A DNA stretch of 62,232 bases from NCBI GenBank assembly GCA_016550425.1, contig JABXGS010000089.1:1-62232 (forward strand), read 5' to 3'. Of this stretch, positions 16,482 to 25,480 are shown piece after piece. Source of the DNA: an archaeon (GTDB taxonomy: Archaea > Asgardarchaeota > Hermodarchaeia > Hermodarchaeales > Hermodarchaeaceae). Numbering within the stretch: the stretch's first letter is position 1; each line of letters starts with the position of its first letter. The position numbers were made by a program, and so were the translations under genes. The notes under the pieces are model-generated. The model was given only the letters and a program-made list of their open reading frames with translations. It did no database searches and was not told the DNA's origin.

Positions 16482-16562
16482 TCTGCAGACCTTCTTCAGC
16501 GTAGATATCTTTGAGCTAGTGGATAGTGGAAATGCCGCTTGTTTGAAATTGGCAAAATGCTG

Positions 16563-17411
16563 CTATTTAGGTTTCTCGGGTTTGCTTCCTAATCTGCTTA
16601 GAGTGCCAACGCTTCCGTCGTTGAAGTGAGGAGAACGATGAAGACTATCCCCGTATTTTTCAATTTCTCGGGCTTCATCAGCGAGAAGAGCCGCAGTGCG
16701 CATCATCTCATGGGCACTCGCAACAGTGGGAATGTATTTCTGGTGTTCTTTTTGTTTGAAACAGCCCTTCACATTAATAGGCGCCACAGCAACTGCCATT
16801 TCATAGGCAGCCATGGCTTTTACTTTTGCATAGGGATTAGTAAACTTCCCCGCGCTAACGGCCCGGCTTGCGTTGATCACGAGCGTTGGCAGTTGGGGCG
16901 TCTTGCCTGCCATGATGCTTGTGATAACTTCTTCTAAGGCTAGCTGGACACAGCGAAGTGCACCTGTTGCGGCTAATACACGAATAACATCGGCATTAAA
17001 AAGAGCCATTTCGGTGGGGTCCAAGAACTCGCGCCGAGCACCAATCATAGAGTCAGCAGGGATGAGGATATAACCAAATCCAGCTTCGGCAAGGGTTTCA
17101 CGTTGGTCTTTTGGTAAAAGATCGGATAATAGGATAACTGGGATTTCTGCATCTTTGATAAGCTCTCGGGCTTTAGCTGGACCCTTGAGGGCTGCATTAG
17201 GACTTGGGATTAGCACAAGGTGTGGTTTTTGTTCAATGAGCAATTTTGCACTCCGCTCAGCTGATGCTTCGTCCATTTTTGCTCCAGAACCAATTAATAC
17301 AACATCGAAGTTTTCGCGTTCTGCTCGTTCATCTAACAGAAGTTCAAGCAAAGGTGAGGCTCCAATATTCCCTAATTTTAGAACGCCTAAGAGAAAGTTT
17401 GTAGAACTCAA
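16563..17411 (-). CDS. mtd: F420-dependent methylene-tetrahydromethanopterin dehydrogenase
   Basis: The 282-residue protein matches Mtd along its whole length: LGNIGASPLLELLLDERAER at the N-terminus, IGARREFLDPTEMALFNAD in the middle, NPYAKVKAMAAYEMA and VASAHEMMRTAALLADEARE near the end. Mtd interconverts methylene- and methenyl-tetrahydromethanopterin with coenzyme F420 as hydride carrier. It starts with TTG behind GGTGG. It is convergent with nuoC and downstream of the FrhB/FpoF-like gene, so a C1-oxidation step producing F420H2 sits beside a likely F420H2-oxidising complex. Membership in the methanopterin pathway does not by itself mean methanogenesis. Confidence 0.95.
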   Translation of the reverse strand: MSSTNFLLGVLKLGNIGASPLLELLLDERAERENFDVVLIGSGAKMDEASAERSAKLLIEQKPHLVLIPSPNAALKGPAKARELIKDAEIPVILLSDLLPKDQRETLAEAGFGYILIPADSMIGARREFLDPTEMALFNADVIRVLAATGALRCVQLALEEVITSIMAGKTPQLPTLVINASRAVSAGKFTNPYAKVKAMAAYEMAVAVAPINVKGCFKQKEHQKYIPTVASAHEMMRTAALLADEAREIEKYGDSLHRSPHFNDGSVGTLSRLGSKPEKPK

Positions 17412-17524
17412 TGTTTAACCACCATCAATTCGTATTTGCAAAGAGGATTAACAGCTTCTGGTGTGGTCTACTGACAAAAGTGTTTACCTTTGAAGCCCTA
17501 CAGCAACAGAACGTGTTCTTCAGC

Positions 17525-18559
17525 CTATGACTTAATCTTGGGTGCAGCAATCTTACGCAGCTGGTTTAGTCTTTCTTCAGTCAATTCCTCATAGAAGAAA
17601 AGTCCTGCTGCAATCATTTCATCAATGACCCCTTGACCACGTTCACTTCGAGCCAGAACAGAAGACCACTTACCTGGCGTTCCTGCTCCTCCCACTGAAA
17701 TGTCTGCAAATTCTGAAGCGAAATCTTTGCAGCCATGACAACCTGGATCTACCCACTGCTTTGCTTCACTCAGGGGTATTTTCAGGGATTCTTTTGCGCC
17801 ACGAGGATAGACGAGTAATTTACCTTTGATATCGAGCTTCCTCAGATTTTCCAAGGGCACTCCGAGTTCGCCAGCAATTTTCTCTTCCATGAGTTCTTTG
17901 AATTGGAAGGTTTCACTACAAAAGAGGCCAATTGTCATGACAACGCTTCGATCAATCTTCTTCAACGGAGCAAGTCGCATCCGTTGGATTGCTTGGATAT
18001 GACAAGGTGTGCCTACTACCGCTATCTTCGTTAGCTTTCGTTCTTTGAGGGCTTCCTTCAAGGCAATAAGATTCGGTGAGCGGGTATATCGAGACTTGGT
18101 GGCGGAAATGATTTCCTTTCGGGAGGTGGCAACCATTGGCTGGGGCTTCCACGGCTCGCCTGGATTAACACCTGAAATCACTGCACCTTCGATAATATTA
18201 GCCTCCAGTAAATGCAAAAGGATTGCAGTAACCACTCCACCATCTTGAGCACGTTTCCGTATTGATTCGTCTTTGTTTCGAAGTGCATAGGCTTGGCGAT
18301 AGACACCGAGTGCTGGATCACGGTGGGCTTTTTCACCAAACACAAGAGGGTATAACGAAGAATAATCCTCAATCATTCGAGGACATGATTTCCAGCAAAA
18401 CCCACATTTATTGCATTCCTTTATTAGGGTGGGTCGAAGATTTTGGAGTTCAATAGCGCCGATGGGGCAGGCAGCTTCACATCCACCACAACTACAACAT
18501 TTGTTGGCGTCAATCACATTAGATTCAAGGTGTTCGAATCCAAGCTTTTCGTCACTCAT
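17525..18559 (-). CDS. Coenzyme F420-oxidising FrhB/FpoF-like iron-sulfur flavoprotein
   Basis: The 344-residue protein begins with two ferredoxin-type clusters (CCSCGGCEAACP and CNKCGFCWKSCP) and continues with the FrhB N- and C-terminal domains: KRAQDGGVVTAILLHLLE, KSRYTRSPN, VVGTPCHIQAIQRMR and the late Cys pair in DPGCHGCKDF. These proteins carry FAD and exchange hydride with F420. FpoF is the input subunit of the F420H2 dehydrogenase in Methanosarcinales; related subunits serve hydrogenase and sulfite reductase. Its location between mtd and the nuo genes suggests an FpoF role here, but that is inference. GGTGA precedes the ATG. Confidence 0.9.
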   Translation of the reverse strand: MSDEKLGFEHLESNVIDANKCCSCGGCEAACPIGAIELQNLRPTLIKECNKCGFCWKSCPRMIEDYSSLYPLVFGEKAHRDPALGVYRQAYALRNKDESIRKRAQDGGVVTAILLHLLEANIIEGAVISGVNPGEPWKPQPMVATSRKEIISATKSRYTRSPNLIALKEALKERKLTKIAVVGTPCHIQAIQRMRLAPLKKIDRSVVMTIGLFCSETFQFKELMEEKIAGELGVPLENLRKLDIKGKLLVYPRGAKESLKIPLSEAKQWVDPGCHGCKDFASEFADISVGGAGTPGKWSSVLARSERGQGVIDEMIAAGLFFYEELTEERLNQLRKIAAPKIKS

Positions 18560-18663
18560 TTATTTCACCCATAAATTGGGAAGCATATTCAGACCAAAAA
18601 AGGGTGTGTTTGCCTACTTAAACCTGCTATTCGAACCTGTTTAGAATGTTCCGTGGTCAAACA

Positions 18664-19113
18664 CTAATCCAGTTGAGTGATTTTAGGTTCCACGTGCATT
18701 TTACATTTCACAGATCGAGAGATATGACAATATTTCTCGGTTAATTCAACAGCGCGTTTTACTTGTGAAAGATTTGCATCCTTGGGAATGGTGATTTCCA
18801 TTGTGACGTATATGTCAGTAAAGTCCCAACCACCTTCTGGGTGCTTGGTGAGAATTCCACGTCCCGAAACGTTATGGGCTTTTAGTGGTTGCTTCATTCG
18901 TTGCATCATTGTGGCAAATGTCGTAATATAGCAGCCTGCTATGGCAGACACGAATAAGTCATGAGGAGAATAAACAGCAGGATTTCCACCCCAATGGGTT
19001 GGTGACGAAATAAGAATGGCCTGTTTATCTTCAACAGTAACAGTTCCATCTTTCCCTCCGTCCCAAGAAATATTCGCATCAAATTCTATGGTTTGGGGTT
19101 TCTCGTCGCTCAT
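18664..19113 (-). CDS. OsmC/Ohr-family peroxidase-like protein
   Basis: About 149 residues with the OsmC fold: NISWDGGKDGTVTV at the start, the first active Cys in FVSAIAGCYITTFA and the second in EKYCHISRSVKCKM. These two Cys reduce organic hydroperoxides in known members, usually recycled by lipoyl or thiol systems. An upstream in-frame start (19176) would add 21 residues of no recognisable domain; the ATG at 19113 (MSDEKPQ) is preferred. It is divergent from hypD. Given the bacillithiol-type genes at 57-62 kb, a low-molecular-weight thiol reductant is conceivable but unproven. Confidence 0.85.
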   Translation of the reverse strand: MSDEKPQTIEFDANISWDGGKDGTVTVEDKQAILISSPTHWGGNPAVYSPHDLFVSAIAGCYITTFATMMQRMKQPLKAHNVSGRGILTKHPEGGWDFTDIYVTMEITIPKDANLSQVKRAVELTEKYCHISRSVKCKMHVEPKITQLD

Positions 19114-19249
19114 TGTTAATACACTCGTCGGCACTGGATAGATAAGAGCTTTTAGCTGTTCGGGAAATTCAAACACTTAGAGAAGATGCAACTGCGAAAG
19201 AAGTATTAGGCATCTTATGCGATGGTGTAATGCAGGTCGAAAACAGAAT

Positions 19250-20386
19250 ATGGAGACCCCACCAATGACAGGAAGCTTCGCTAATATGGACCCCTTGGAA
19301 GTACAAAAAGGATTTCGCGACCCTCAACTTGCTAGGAAAGCCTCACAAAAGATCAAAGAATTAGCGAGGGACCAAACCTTCAAATTTATGCATCTTTGTG
19401 GAACACATGAATACACTATCACCCACGCAGGACTCCGTGATCTTCTCCCTAAGAATGTAGAGCTAATCGCAGGTCCAGGATGCCCAGTCTGTGTTTGTCC
19501 TCCTGAAGATGTCGCGTTAGCTATTGCTGTTGCTAAGCAATCCAATGCGTTACTAACAACCTTTGGCGATATGATGCGTGTACCTGCAGGCGATCTCGGT
19601 TCATTGAATGTTGCACGAAGTCAGGGAGCAAATGTGCAAGTCGTATATAGTATGATGGACGCGGTTATTGCAGCAAAGGAGCATCCCGAAAAGGAAGTGG
19701 TACATTTTGCCATTGGTTTTGAAACGACTACCCCACCGACCGCTGCCGAAATATTGGGTGATCCTCCGGAGAACTTGAGTGTGTTAGTGAGTCATCGGTT
19801 GATTCCTCCAGCGGAAGAATTCCTGCTTGAACAAGGCGAAGTGGGATTGCATGGATTTCTCTTGCCAGGTCATGTATCAGTAATTATTGGCGTTGAGGGA
19901 TACGAGCACATTTCCACACAATGGAAGGTACCACAAGTCGTTGCAGGATTTGAACCCCTAGATGTACTCTTAGGAATTGTCATGCTGCTGCAACAAGTGG
20001 TAGACGGTAGGGGAGAAGTGGAAAATGAGTATACGCGAGCAGTAACTTATGAAGGGAATGTTCGGGCGCGTGAGATGATCGAGCAAGTATTTACGCCGGC
20101 GGATTCGCGGTGGCGTGGAATTGGCATTATTCCCAAATCAGGGCTAACGTTACGAAGAGAATATGAAATGTTTGATGTACGAACTCGCTTTGAGATTGAA
20201 TTGGAACCACAGAAATTCGAGATGCCACCAGGATGTAAATGCGGGGAAGTCCTTCGAGGGATAATGCGCCCTGAGCAATGTCCGCTTTTCGGTAAAAAAT
20301 GCACCCCAGAAAACCCAATTGGCCCATGCATGGTATCTACGGAGGGGACTTGCAGCGTAGTCTATGGGGCGCAGATGATACCTTAG
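19250..20386 (+). CDS. hypD: [NiFe]-hydrogenase maturation factor HypD
   Basis: About 378 residues. Signature motifs are HLCGTHEYTITHAGLRDLLP, GPGCPVCVCPPEDV, TFGDMMRVPAG, FAIGFETTTPPTA and the C-terminal Cys-rich region (CKCGEVLRG, CPLFGKKC, GPCMVSTEGTC) that holds a [4Fe-4S] cluster. HypD with HypC assembles the Fe(CN)2CO unit of [NiFe]-hydrogenases. The ATG at 19250 is preferred to 19217. No other hyp gene or hydrogenase large subunit is in the window, so the client hydrogenase lies elsewhere. Its last 50 bases overlap the 3' end of the convergent gene at 20337-20720. Confidence 0.95.
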   Translation: METPPMTGSFANMDPLEVQKGFRDPQLARKASQKIKELARDQTFKFMHLCGTHEYTITHAGLRDLLPKNVELIAGPGCPVCVCPPEDVALAIAVAKQSNALLTTFGDMMRVPAGDLGSLNVARSQGANVQVVYSMMDAVIAAKEHPEKEVVHFAIGFETTTPPTAAEILGDPPENLSVLVSHRLIPPAEEFLLEQGEVGLHGFLLPGHVSVIIGVEGYEHISTQWKVPQVVAGFEPLDVLLGIVMLLQQVVDGRGEVENEYTRAVTYEGNVRAREMIEQVFTPADSRWRGIGIIPKSGLTLRREYEMFDVRTRFEIELEPQKFEMPPGCKCGEVLRGIMRPEQCPLFGKKCTPENPIGPCMVSTEGTCSVVYGAQMIP

Positions 20387-20720
20387 TTTTGCCCTTTACC
20401 TTATTGAGAACACGTTCCTGGAAACCTGCGCTTTGAAGCCATTGAACCGCTAAGGTTTCGACCTCCTCGACTTTCTCACGGAGATAGCGATCGATGAGAA
20501 TTTCCCGTTGAATATTTGAAATCCCTTGATTTTGCCAAAATGCTGTACGAGATTCCATTGGAATAGTGTGCAAATCTCCAGAGGTGTTATGCTCAATAAC
20601 AGACTCCGCGAGCTGAACAGCCAAGAGTTTTGAGTCGGTGTAGAGGATACGACCACGAATCCATATTCGACATTTGTCTCGTCCCTGACAAGGACCACCA
20701 GCAGTGGGGCAAAAAACCAC
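20337..20720 (-). CDS. Unknown 127-residue protein with N-terminal Cys triad
   Basis: The product begins CPTAGGPCQGRDKC, three Cys that could hold a metal, followed by a beta-rich stretch (IWIRGRILYTDSKLLAVQLAE) and a long helix. A GTG start is preceded by GGTGA at six bases, the pattern used by many genes here, which supports it as real despite the 50-base 3' overlap with hypD. It lies 73 bases downstream of the 305-residue unknown gene and is probably the last gene of the alcohol dehydrogenase / aldehyde oxidoreductase operon. Function unknown. Confidence 0.6.
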   Translation of the reverse strand: MVFCPTAGGPCQGRDKCRIWIRGRILYTDSKLLAVQLAESVIEHNTSGDLHTIPMESRTAFWQNQGISNIQREILIDRYLREKVEEVETLAVQWLQSAGFQERVLNKVKGKTKVSSAPHRLRCKSPP

Positions 20721-20793
20721 AACAATTCACCGAAGGTATTCGTCGCAGGATCTCAAATTGCATAAACCTTTTGGTGCAACAGCTACTAGCAAG

Positions 20794-21711
20794 CTAGCCA
20801 ATTGGCCAATAAATATCCTCAGAAGCCGTGGTGGCTTCAGCTAAATCCCGCATCAACGTCATAAGAGTAAAAATATCATAGTCTAGCCCTTCCCCAATCG
20901 TAACATATCGCTGAGTTGTATTAGCGAATGCGTTTTCAGGTCGCCAATCAGAAGGCCATGTAGGGACGGTTTCAATTTGAATCACAGTCTGCTTTATCCC
21001 CTCTGCATGAGTTACAATCAGTGGCACAGTAGGAAGACGGAGAAGGTACATTTCGGGACGAAGGATATCATCGATGCCACTCTGGACAACCTGAAGAGGT
21101 GGAAAGAAACGTTTTCCAACTTCTCGTTCCACTGGAAAAGGAATGAGCTGTTCAAGTGCCGTTTTATCCTGCTTGTTTATGGATCGGGTTTCTAAGGATT
21201 CCCGGAGCAGGACCGAAGCTGTGATAAGATCGTTGGGTTTGGTAACATTAACTGGAAGTGTGGGTGCTGGCCCTCGATAAGCATTGAATGCCCCCTTCGG
21301 ATTGAACCCGTCCGGAGTAATTCCTGGGTGTGCGGGATTGAGTGTCAACCACAATGCAAAGGGAAAGATGGGCGGTTGGTCTGTAAACACGGTGAGTTTG
21401 AGTTTGTTGGAGAATGGGCGAGTTAGATAGAGGGTATCAAAGGGATTCTTCGATGTGAGTGGTACGACCAGAGTGTATCCACCAAAATCAATAGGTTCAG
21501 GGGTTTTCCCACGCATTTCCAAGTCGACAGCAGCCTCTGAATGGCTCTTAATTCGTTCAAACGCGTTGGGCATGAGCAGAAGCTGAGGGGTTCCTTTGGA
21601 ATAAGGTTGGAGTTGATTAATCATTGACGAGAGAAGTTGATTGTGTTGATCGGTTGCAACCTGGTCTAACAGGTTGAATAACTCTGGTTCCTGTTTCCGT
21701 AAAGTTTCCAT
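20794..21711 (-). CDS. Unknown 305-residue soluble protein in the aldehyde oxidoreductase operon
   Basis: No membrane segment or signal peptide is seen. The chain has an N-terminal helical part (LFNLLDQVATDQHNQLLSS), then mainly beta segments such as GGYTLVVPLTSKNPFDTLYL and FPFALWLTLNPAHPGITPDG, and late strands (YLLRLPTVPLIVTHAEG, KQTVIQIETVP). I do not recognise a family. It starts 41 bases after the aldehyde oxidoreductase stop on the same strand, so co-transcription is likely, and a role in the same pathway (substrate binding, cofactor loading) is possible but unsupported. Confidence 0.65.
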   Translation of the reverse strand: METLRKQEPELFNLLDQVATDQHNQLLSSMINQLQPYSKGTPQLLLMPNAFERIKSHSEAAVDLEMRGKTPEPIDFGGYTLVVPLTSKNPFDTLYLTRPFSNKLKLTVFTDQPPIFPFALWLTLNPAHPGITPDGFNPKGAFNAYRGPAPTLPVNVTKPNDLITASVLLRESLETRSINKQDKTALEQLIPFPVEREVGKRFFPPLQVVQSGIDDILRPEMYLLRLPTVPLIVTHAEGIKQTVIQIETVPTWPSDWRPENAFANTTQRYVTIGEGLDYDIFTLMTLMRDLAEATTASEDIYWPIG

Positions 21712-21752
21712 GGTTTTATCCTACTTGGATTCGACGGAATCTTCTTTTCTCA

Positions 21753-23585
21753 TTAATCAGCGAGTCCCACTTTTTTAAGGGCAGCGGCTGACGGTCGACC
21801 AGTCTTGCGATCCCAGTCTCGATAGGCATAATAGTCTGTGAGTTGTTTCTCCACATCAGGAACCTTAGCTTGAGTACCACCCTCTTGGAGAGGTTGCATG
21901 AGAAGTTTTGGTAGTCGGTCTTGCTCTGGTGTGAACCCAAGATTGAGATTGATTAGTCGTTTTAATGTAATAATTCGGTCCCCAATATGAAGTAATTCTT
22001 GGGGTGTTATTTCTCGACCCACAACATTCCTGTAAAATTGGACAATATCATCAATAGTATAAGTTGGAAGCTGGCAGATTATCAATGAATTGGAGACTTG
22101 CCGCCAGCTTTGAGATTTTGCAGCGATTTCGCCCATTCCTTCATCGGATTGAGGATCATCCGCGTCAATTCCCAACTCCATTTGAACCTGTCCTTGTAGA
22201 ACCATGTACATATCCCCATCAAGATGCGAACCACCCCGTGGGCTAGTTGCATAGCTGGTAGCCATTCCGAAGAGGGCGCGGGGATCCCAGCAGGACACTT
22301 CTAAACCTTTAACGTGAACTGCCAAGTCTTCTACACCATATCGCTCACCCATGGATCGTGTCCCCTCAGCGAGAATATCACCAAAACCCTCTCGATAAGC
22401 TATTCGCGGTATGAGCCAGAGAACTGGTTCAGGGTTCCCCCAATCAAGATTGGCCCCTACTTCTTTAGGGGTGAGTATGCCTTGATCCATGAGATAGTAG
22501 GCGAAACCAATACTATTACCAGTACTGATGGTATCCAATCCGAGATCATCACAGAGATGACTAGCAGTAATGATTGCATCTAGGTCATCTATGAGCATCA
22601 TTGAGCCTAGCGCCCCCAATGTTTCATATTCGGGTCCACTCACACGAGGTATCTTATACCGACCCTCCGGTATCTCAACAACACGACCACATTGGATTGG
22701 GCAGCGGTGACAACCATCACGACCTACCAAACGTGTTTCAGACATGGTAGCGCCACTGATATTATCATGAGTGGGAAATTCACCTTGGGTGAAGTACTTG
22801 TTGGGCATGGCGCCAATTTCTTGGGCAGGACCCACAGCAGTGGCAGTTCCCATCATTCGGTAGCAGTCGGGCATGAAGTCTTCTATCATCAGCTTATTCG
22901 CTATCCGAACATGTTCCACAAGCGCACCATGATTTGCTACGGGAACGATTTGGTCACCAACCACAGCTATGGCTTTGAGATTCTTACTTCCCATTACAGC
23001 ACCAAGACCCATACGTCCTGCAGCACGTCCACCTTCTGACATGATATTCGCATATTTAACCAAGTTTTCCCCTGCTGGTCCAATGCTGAGAGTGAAAAAC
23101 CGTTTTTCATTAATTTCCGTCCGTAACTGCTGTTGCGTTTCAGAAATTGTCTTGGACCACAGGTGATTGGCATCCTTGAGTTCAATCTGACCATAGAGCA
23201 AAGAAAGGTATACAGGTGTTTCCGCGCGTCCTTGAATCAAGATACCGTCGTATCCTGCTTGTCGCATTTCAGCGCCGAAATAGCCCCCGATATCAGACTC
23301 ACCCCACAGCCTGGTGAGGGGTGAACGAGCACAGAGTGCCAATCGACCCGAACTTGGAACCGCTGTGCCTACAAAGGGTCCAGCCATCAATAGCAACGGA
23401 TTATTCGGTCCAAGAGGCTCAGTTGTGGCAGAGAGTAATGGGTAGAGAATTTTTGCTGCCAGCCCTGCGCCCCCAATGAATTCTTGTGCCCAATCTAATG
23501 GAGTGGGACGATTTTTCAATGAACCTTCTGATAGGTCAATATGGAGCATTTTCCCGGTGAATCCATTTCCTTTCTTTGTTGGCAT
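21753..23585 (-). CDS. aor: Tungsten-type aldehyde ferredoxin oxidoreductase family enzyme
   Basis: A 610-residue member of the AOR family, which oxidises aldehydes to acids (or the reverse) with a tungsto-bispterin and a [4Fe-4S] cluster, using ferredoxin. The N-terminus FTGKMLHIDLSEG and FIGGAGLAAKILY are typical, as are MGLGAVMGSKNLKAIAV, the cluster motif CHRCPIQC, the pterin segment DLGLDTISTGNSIGFAY and the final Cys in SLIICQLP. An AAGGAG site precedes the ATG. It is downstream of an iron alcohol dehydrogenase (45-base gap), which suggests alcohol-aldehyde-acid interconversion. The specific substrate cannot be read from sequence. Confidence 0.95.
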   Translation of the reverse strand: MPTKKGNGFTGKMLHIDLSEGSLKNRPTPLDWAQEFIGGAGLAAKILYPLLSATTEPLGPNNPLLLMAGPFVGTAVPSSGRLALCARSPLTRLWGESDIGGYFGAEMRQAGYDGILIQGRAETPVYLSLLYGQIELKDANHLWSKTISETQQQLRTEINEKRFFTLSIGPAGENLVKYANIMSEGGRAAGRMGLGAVMGSKNLKAIAVVGDQIVPVANHGALVEHVRIANKLMIEDFMPDCYRMMGTATAVGPAQEIGAMPNKYFTQGEFPTHDNISGATMSETRLVGRDGCHRCPIQCGRVVEIPEGRYKIPRVSGPEYETLGALGSMMLIDDLDAIITASHLCDDLGLDTISTGNSIGFAYYLMDQGILTPKEVGANLDWGNPEPVLWLIPRIAYREGFGDILAEGTRSMGERYGVEDLAVHVKGLEVSCWDPRALFGMATSYATSPRGGSHLDGDMYMVLQGQVQMELGIDADDPQSDEGMGEIAAKSQSWRQVSNSLIICQLPTYTIDDIVQFYRNVVGREITPQELLHIGDRIITLKRLINLNLGFTPEQDRLPKLLMQPLQEGGTQAKVPDVEKQLTDYYAYRDWDRKTGRPSAAALKKVGLAD

Positions 23586-23630
23586 TTCATTCAGCTCCTT
23601 GATCGAATTAGGTAGGAGGGGGTAATTTTA

Positions 23631-24800
23631 TTAGAAATCAATTGACTTGCCTTCAAACAGATAATGCCAGAAAAGTTCAATATCCTCGTTTGTTGGCTCG
23701 CGACAATTGAAGATGTTCACCGCGGATTCTTGCGTAAATCGAACTAAATCGTCATAATTTTCCTCGAACTTCTCTTTGGAGATGCCGTAGGCTTTCAGAC
23801 TTCGTGGAACTTCCAATTCATCCATCAGCTTCCAAATCACATCACGGAGCTTCAGGGTAGCTGTTTTATCATCATCGTTTGGACTTGCGGTACCGATAGC
23901 CCGAGACAGTTCACCGTACAAATCAGCACTGGTTTTCAAAGCAAACTCAATGGAGTAGGGAAGGACCATTCCGACCGTGATTCCATGGGCAATTTTAAAG
24001 ACCGCACCCATAGCATGCCCAAAGGAATGGGTTATGCCAAGGAAGGAATTACTCCAAGCCAATCCACAGATAGTAGCGGCGTTGTGTAATTTTTCACGTG
24101 CAGCGGTATCATCGGGATTTTCATACACCTTGGGGAGATAGTCCAGAACAAGTCTTGTCGCATGAATGCATAATGCGTTACTGAAGTCATTGCGCCATTG
24201 TACAGTATAACCGTCAATCGCTTGAGCCAGGGCATCCATACCCGAAGAAGCGATCACCTTAGGTGGCATTGACTTGGTCAGGATTGGGTCTAGAATCGAG
24301 ACATATGGCATTAACTCTGGGTGGGTGAGTTCCATCTTATTCCGGTCTTTACTGTCTGTGACGACTGCAGCCCAAGTCGCATCAGAGCCAGTGCCAGATG
24401 TCGTTGGAATTGCCACTAGCATTGTTTTTGAAATAGTAATTGGAGTAAGCGGGGTAATGTCGATAATTGGATGATCGGGATGTTCATTCAAAATTCGAGA
24501 AACCTTTGCTGTATCCATCACCGAACCACCACCCAAGCCAATAATCAAATCAGGATTAAATGCGCGAACTTGCTTCGCACAAGCTTGTACTACCTCATCA
24601 GGAGGTTCGGGGGGAATGTCATCAAAGAAGGCTACTTCTTTACCACTATCTTTCAGTTTTTGTAATACCATTTCTAGAAAGCCTAATTTCGCTATTGTTT
24701 TATCTGTGACGACGAAGGCGCGTTTACCTTCTAGTTCCTTAAGATGATCAAGCGCATCTTCTCCAAATACAATAAGGCGCGGAGACCGGAAATACCACAT
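23631..24800 (-). CDS. Iron-containing alcohol dehydrogenase
   Basis: A 389-residue group III alcohol dehydrogenase with the NAD(P)-binding GLGGGSVMDTAK and PTTSGTGSDATW motifs. Metal ligands appear in SSGMDALAQAIDGY, THSFGHAMG and FKIAHGITVG; Gln replaces the His that commonly follows MDAL, a substitution seen in part of the family. It interconverts alcohols and aldehydes with a nicotinamide cofactor. It heads the operon leading to the aldehyde oxidoreductase, which would supply or remove the aldehyde. GAGGTGG lies upstream of the ATG. Substrate range unknown. Confidence 0.93.
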   Translation of the reverse strand: MWYFRSPRLIVFGEDALDHLKELEGKRAFVVTDKTIAKLGFLEMVLQKLKDSGKEVAFFDDIPPEPPDEVVQACAKQVRAFNPDLIIGLGGGSVMDTAKVSRILNEHPDHPIIDITPLTPITISKTMLVAIPTTSGTGSDATWAAVVTDSKDRNKMELTHPELMPYVSILDPILTKSMPPKVIASSGMDALAQAIDGYTVQWRNDFSNALCIHATRLVLDYLPKVYENPDDTAAREKLHNAATICGLAWSNSFLGITHSFGHAMGAVFKIAHGITVGMVLPYSIEFALKTSADLYGELSRAIGTASPNDDDKTATLKLRDVIWKLMDELEVPRSLKAYGISKEKFEENYDDLVRFTQESAVNIFNCREPTNEDIELFWHYLFEGKSIDF

Positions 24801-24929
24801 CTGAATACCACCTCATAAATTCTTGAAAGGATTTTACAGTTGCCTTCAAGAATTATCATCCAATGTCGTGTTCCAGTAAAAAAGTGGATAGGATGAAGGA
24901 GACTTTTAACACATCGCAGCATCCAATGG

Positions 24930-25337
24930 CTAGAATTCGGTTTTTATCATCTGAGCAGTTCGCACGAGCTCTTTTGCCGCTCGTGTTGCACGCATAACCT
25001 TTGCACGATCGCCGGTCAGCTTCATTTTCCTCGTGAGCAGCGCTTTAATAGGATCCAGACGCCCCTCGATGATTGCCTTCCAATTCTCTAATTCCCCTTC
25101 ATATATGAAGGCTGTATCTTTTGCATTGCGATCGATAAGCAGGGCATAATCTCGGCTTTTGCCATGCCAGAGGTCCATCCACATGACTACTTCCTCATCA
25201 AATCCAGCTTCTTTATTCGGGTAGACGATGAAGAGGAAGTCACCTTCCCATGTTGCTGCAGCTTCGGCGTAAGCTTTGTTTTCGTTGAGGGTCTTCACGA
25301 ATTGTTCAATCCATTGAGGAGTCCCAAATTTCACCAA
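24930..25337 (-). CDS. SCP2 sterol-carrier-like domain protein
   Basis: A stand-alone 135-residue SCP2 fold, a lipid- or acyl-CoA-binding domain with a hydrophobic tunnel. The recognisable part is the C-terminal half: AFIYEGELENWKAIIEGRLD then ALLTRKMKLTGDRAKVMR, the usual ending of the family. The TTG start follows GGTGA by six bases. It lies 129 bases upstream of the alcohol dehydrogenase on the same strand, so a link to fatty or hydrophobic substrates of that operon is possible. No signal peptide or membrane helix is present. Confidence 0.83.
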   Translation of the reverse strand: MVKFGTPQWIEQFVKTLNENKAYAEAAATWEGDFLFIVYPNKEAGFDEEVVMWMDLWHGKSRDYALLIDRNAKDTAFIYEGELENWKAIIEGRLDPIKALLTRKMKLTGDRAKVMRATRAAKELVRTAQMIKTEF

Positions 25338-25480
25338 TTGTTTTCACCACATCTGACTCGTGTTTAACTAAGGGTGTATGGACTTCAGATTTATATCCTG
25401 TTTTTTCGTTCGAAGAATTATACCCAAATCACTTAATACAAGGTATCAAAAAGAGTGCACGATATTCGAGCGTGAACGTG

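Noticed and set aside
16563..17411. Evidence for methanogenesis
   Set aside because: Mtd is also found in non-methanogenic archaea and methylotrophs; no mcr or mtr gene is in the window.
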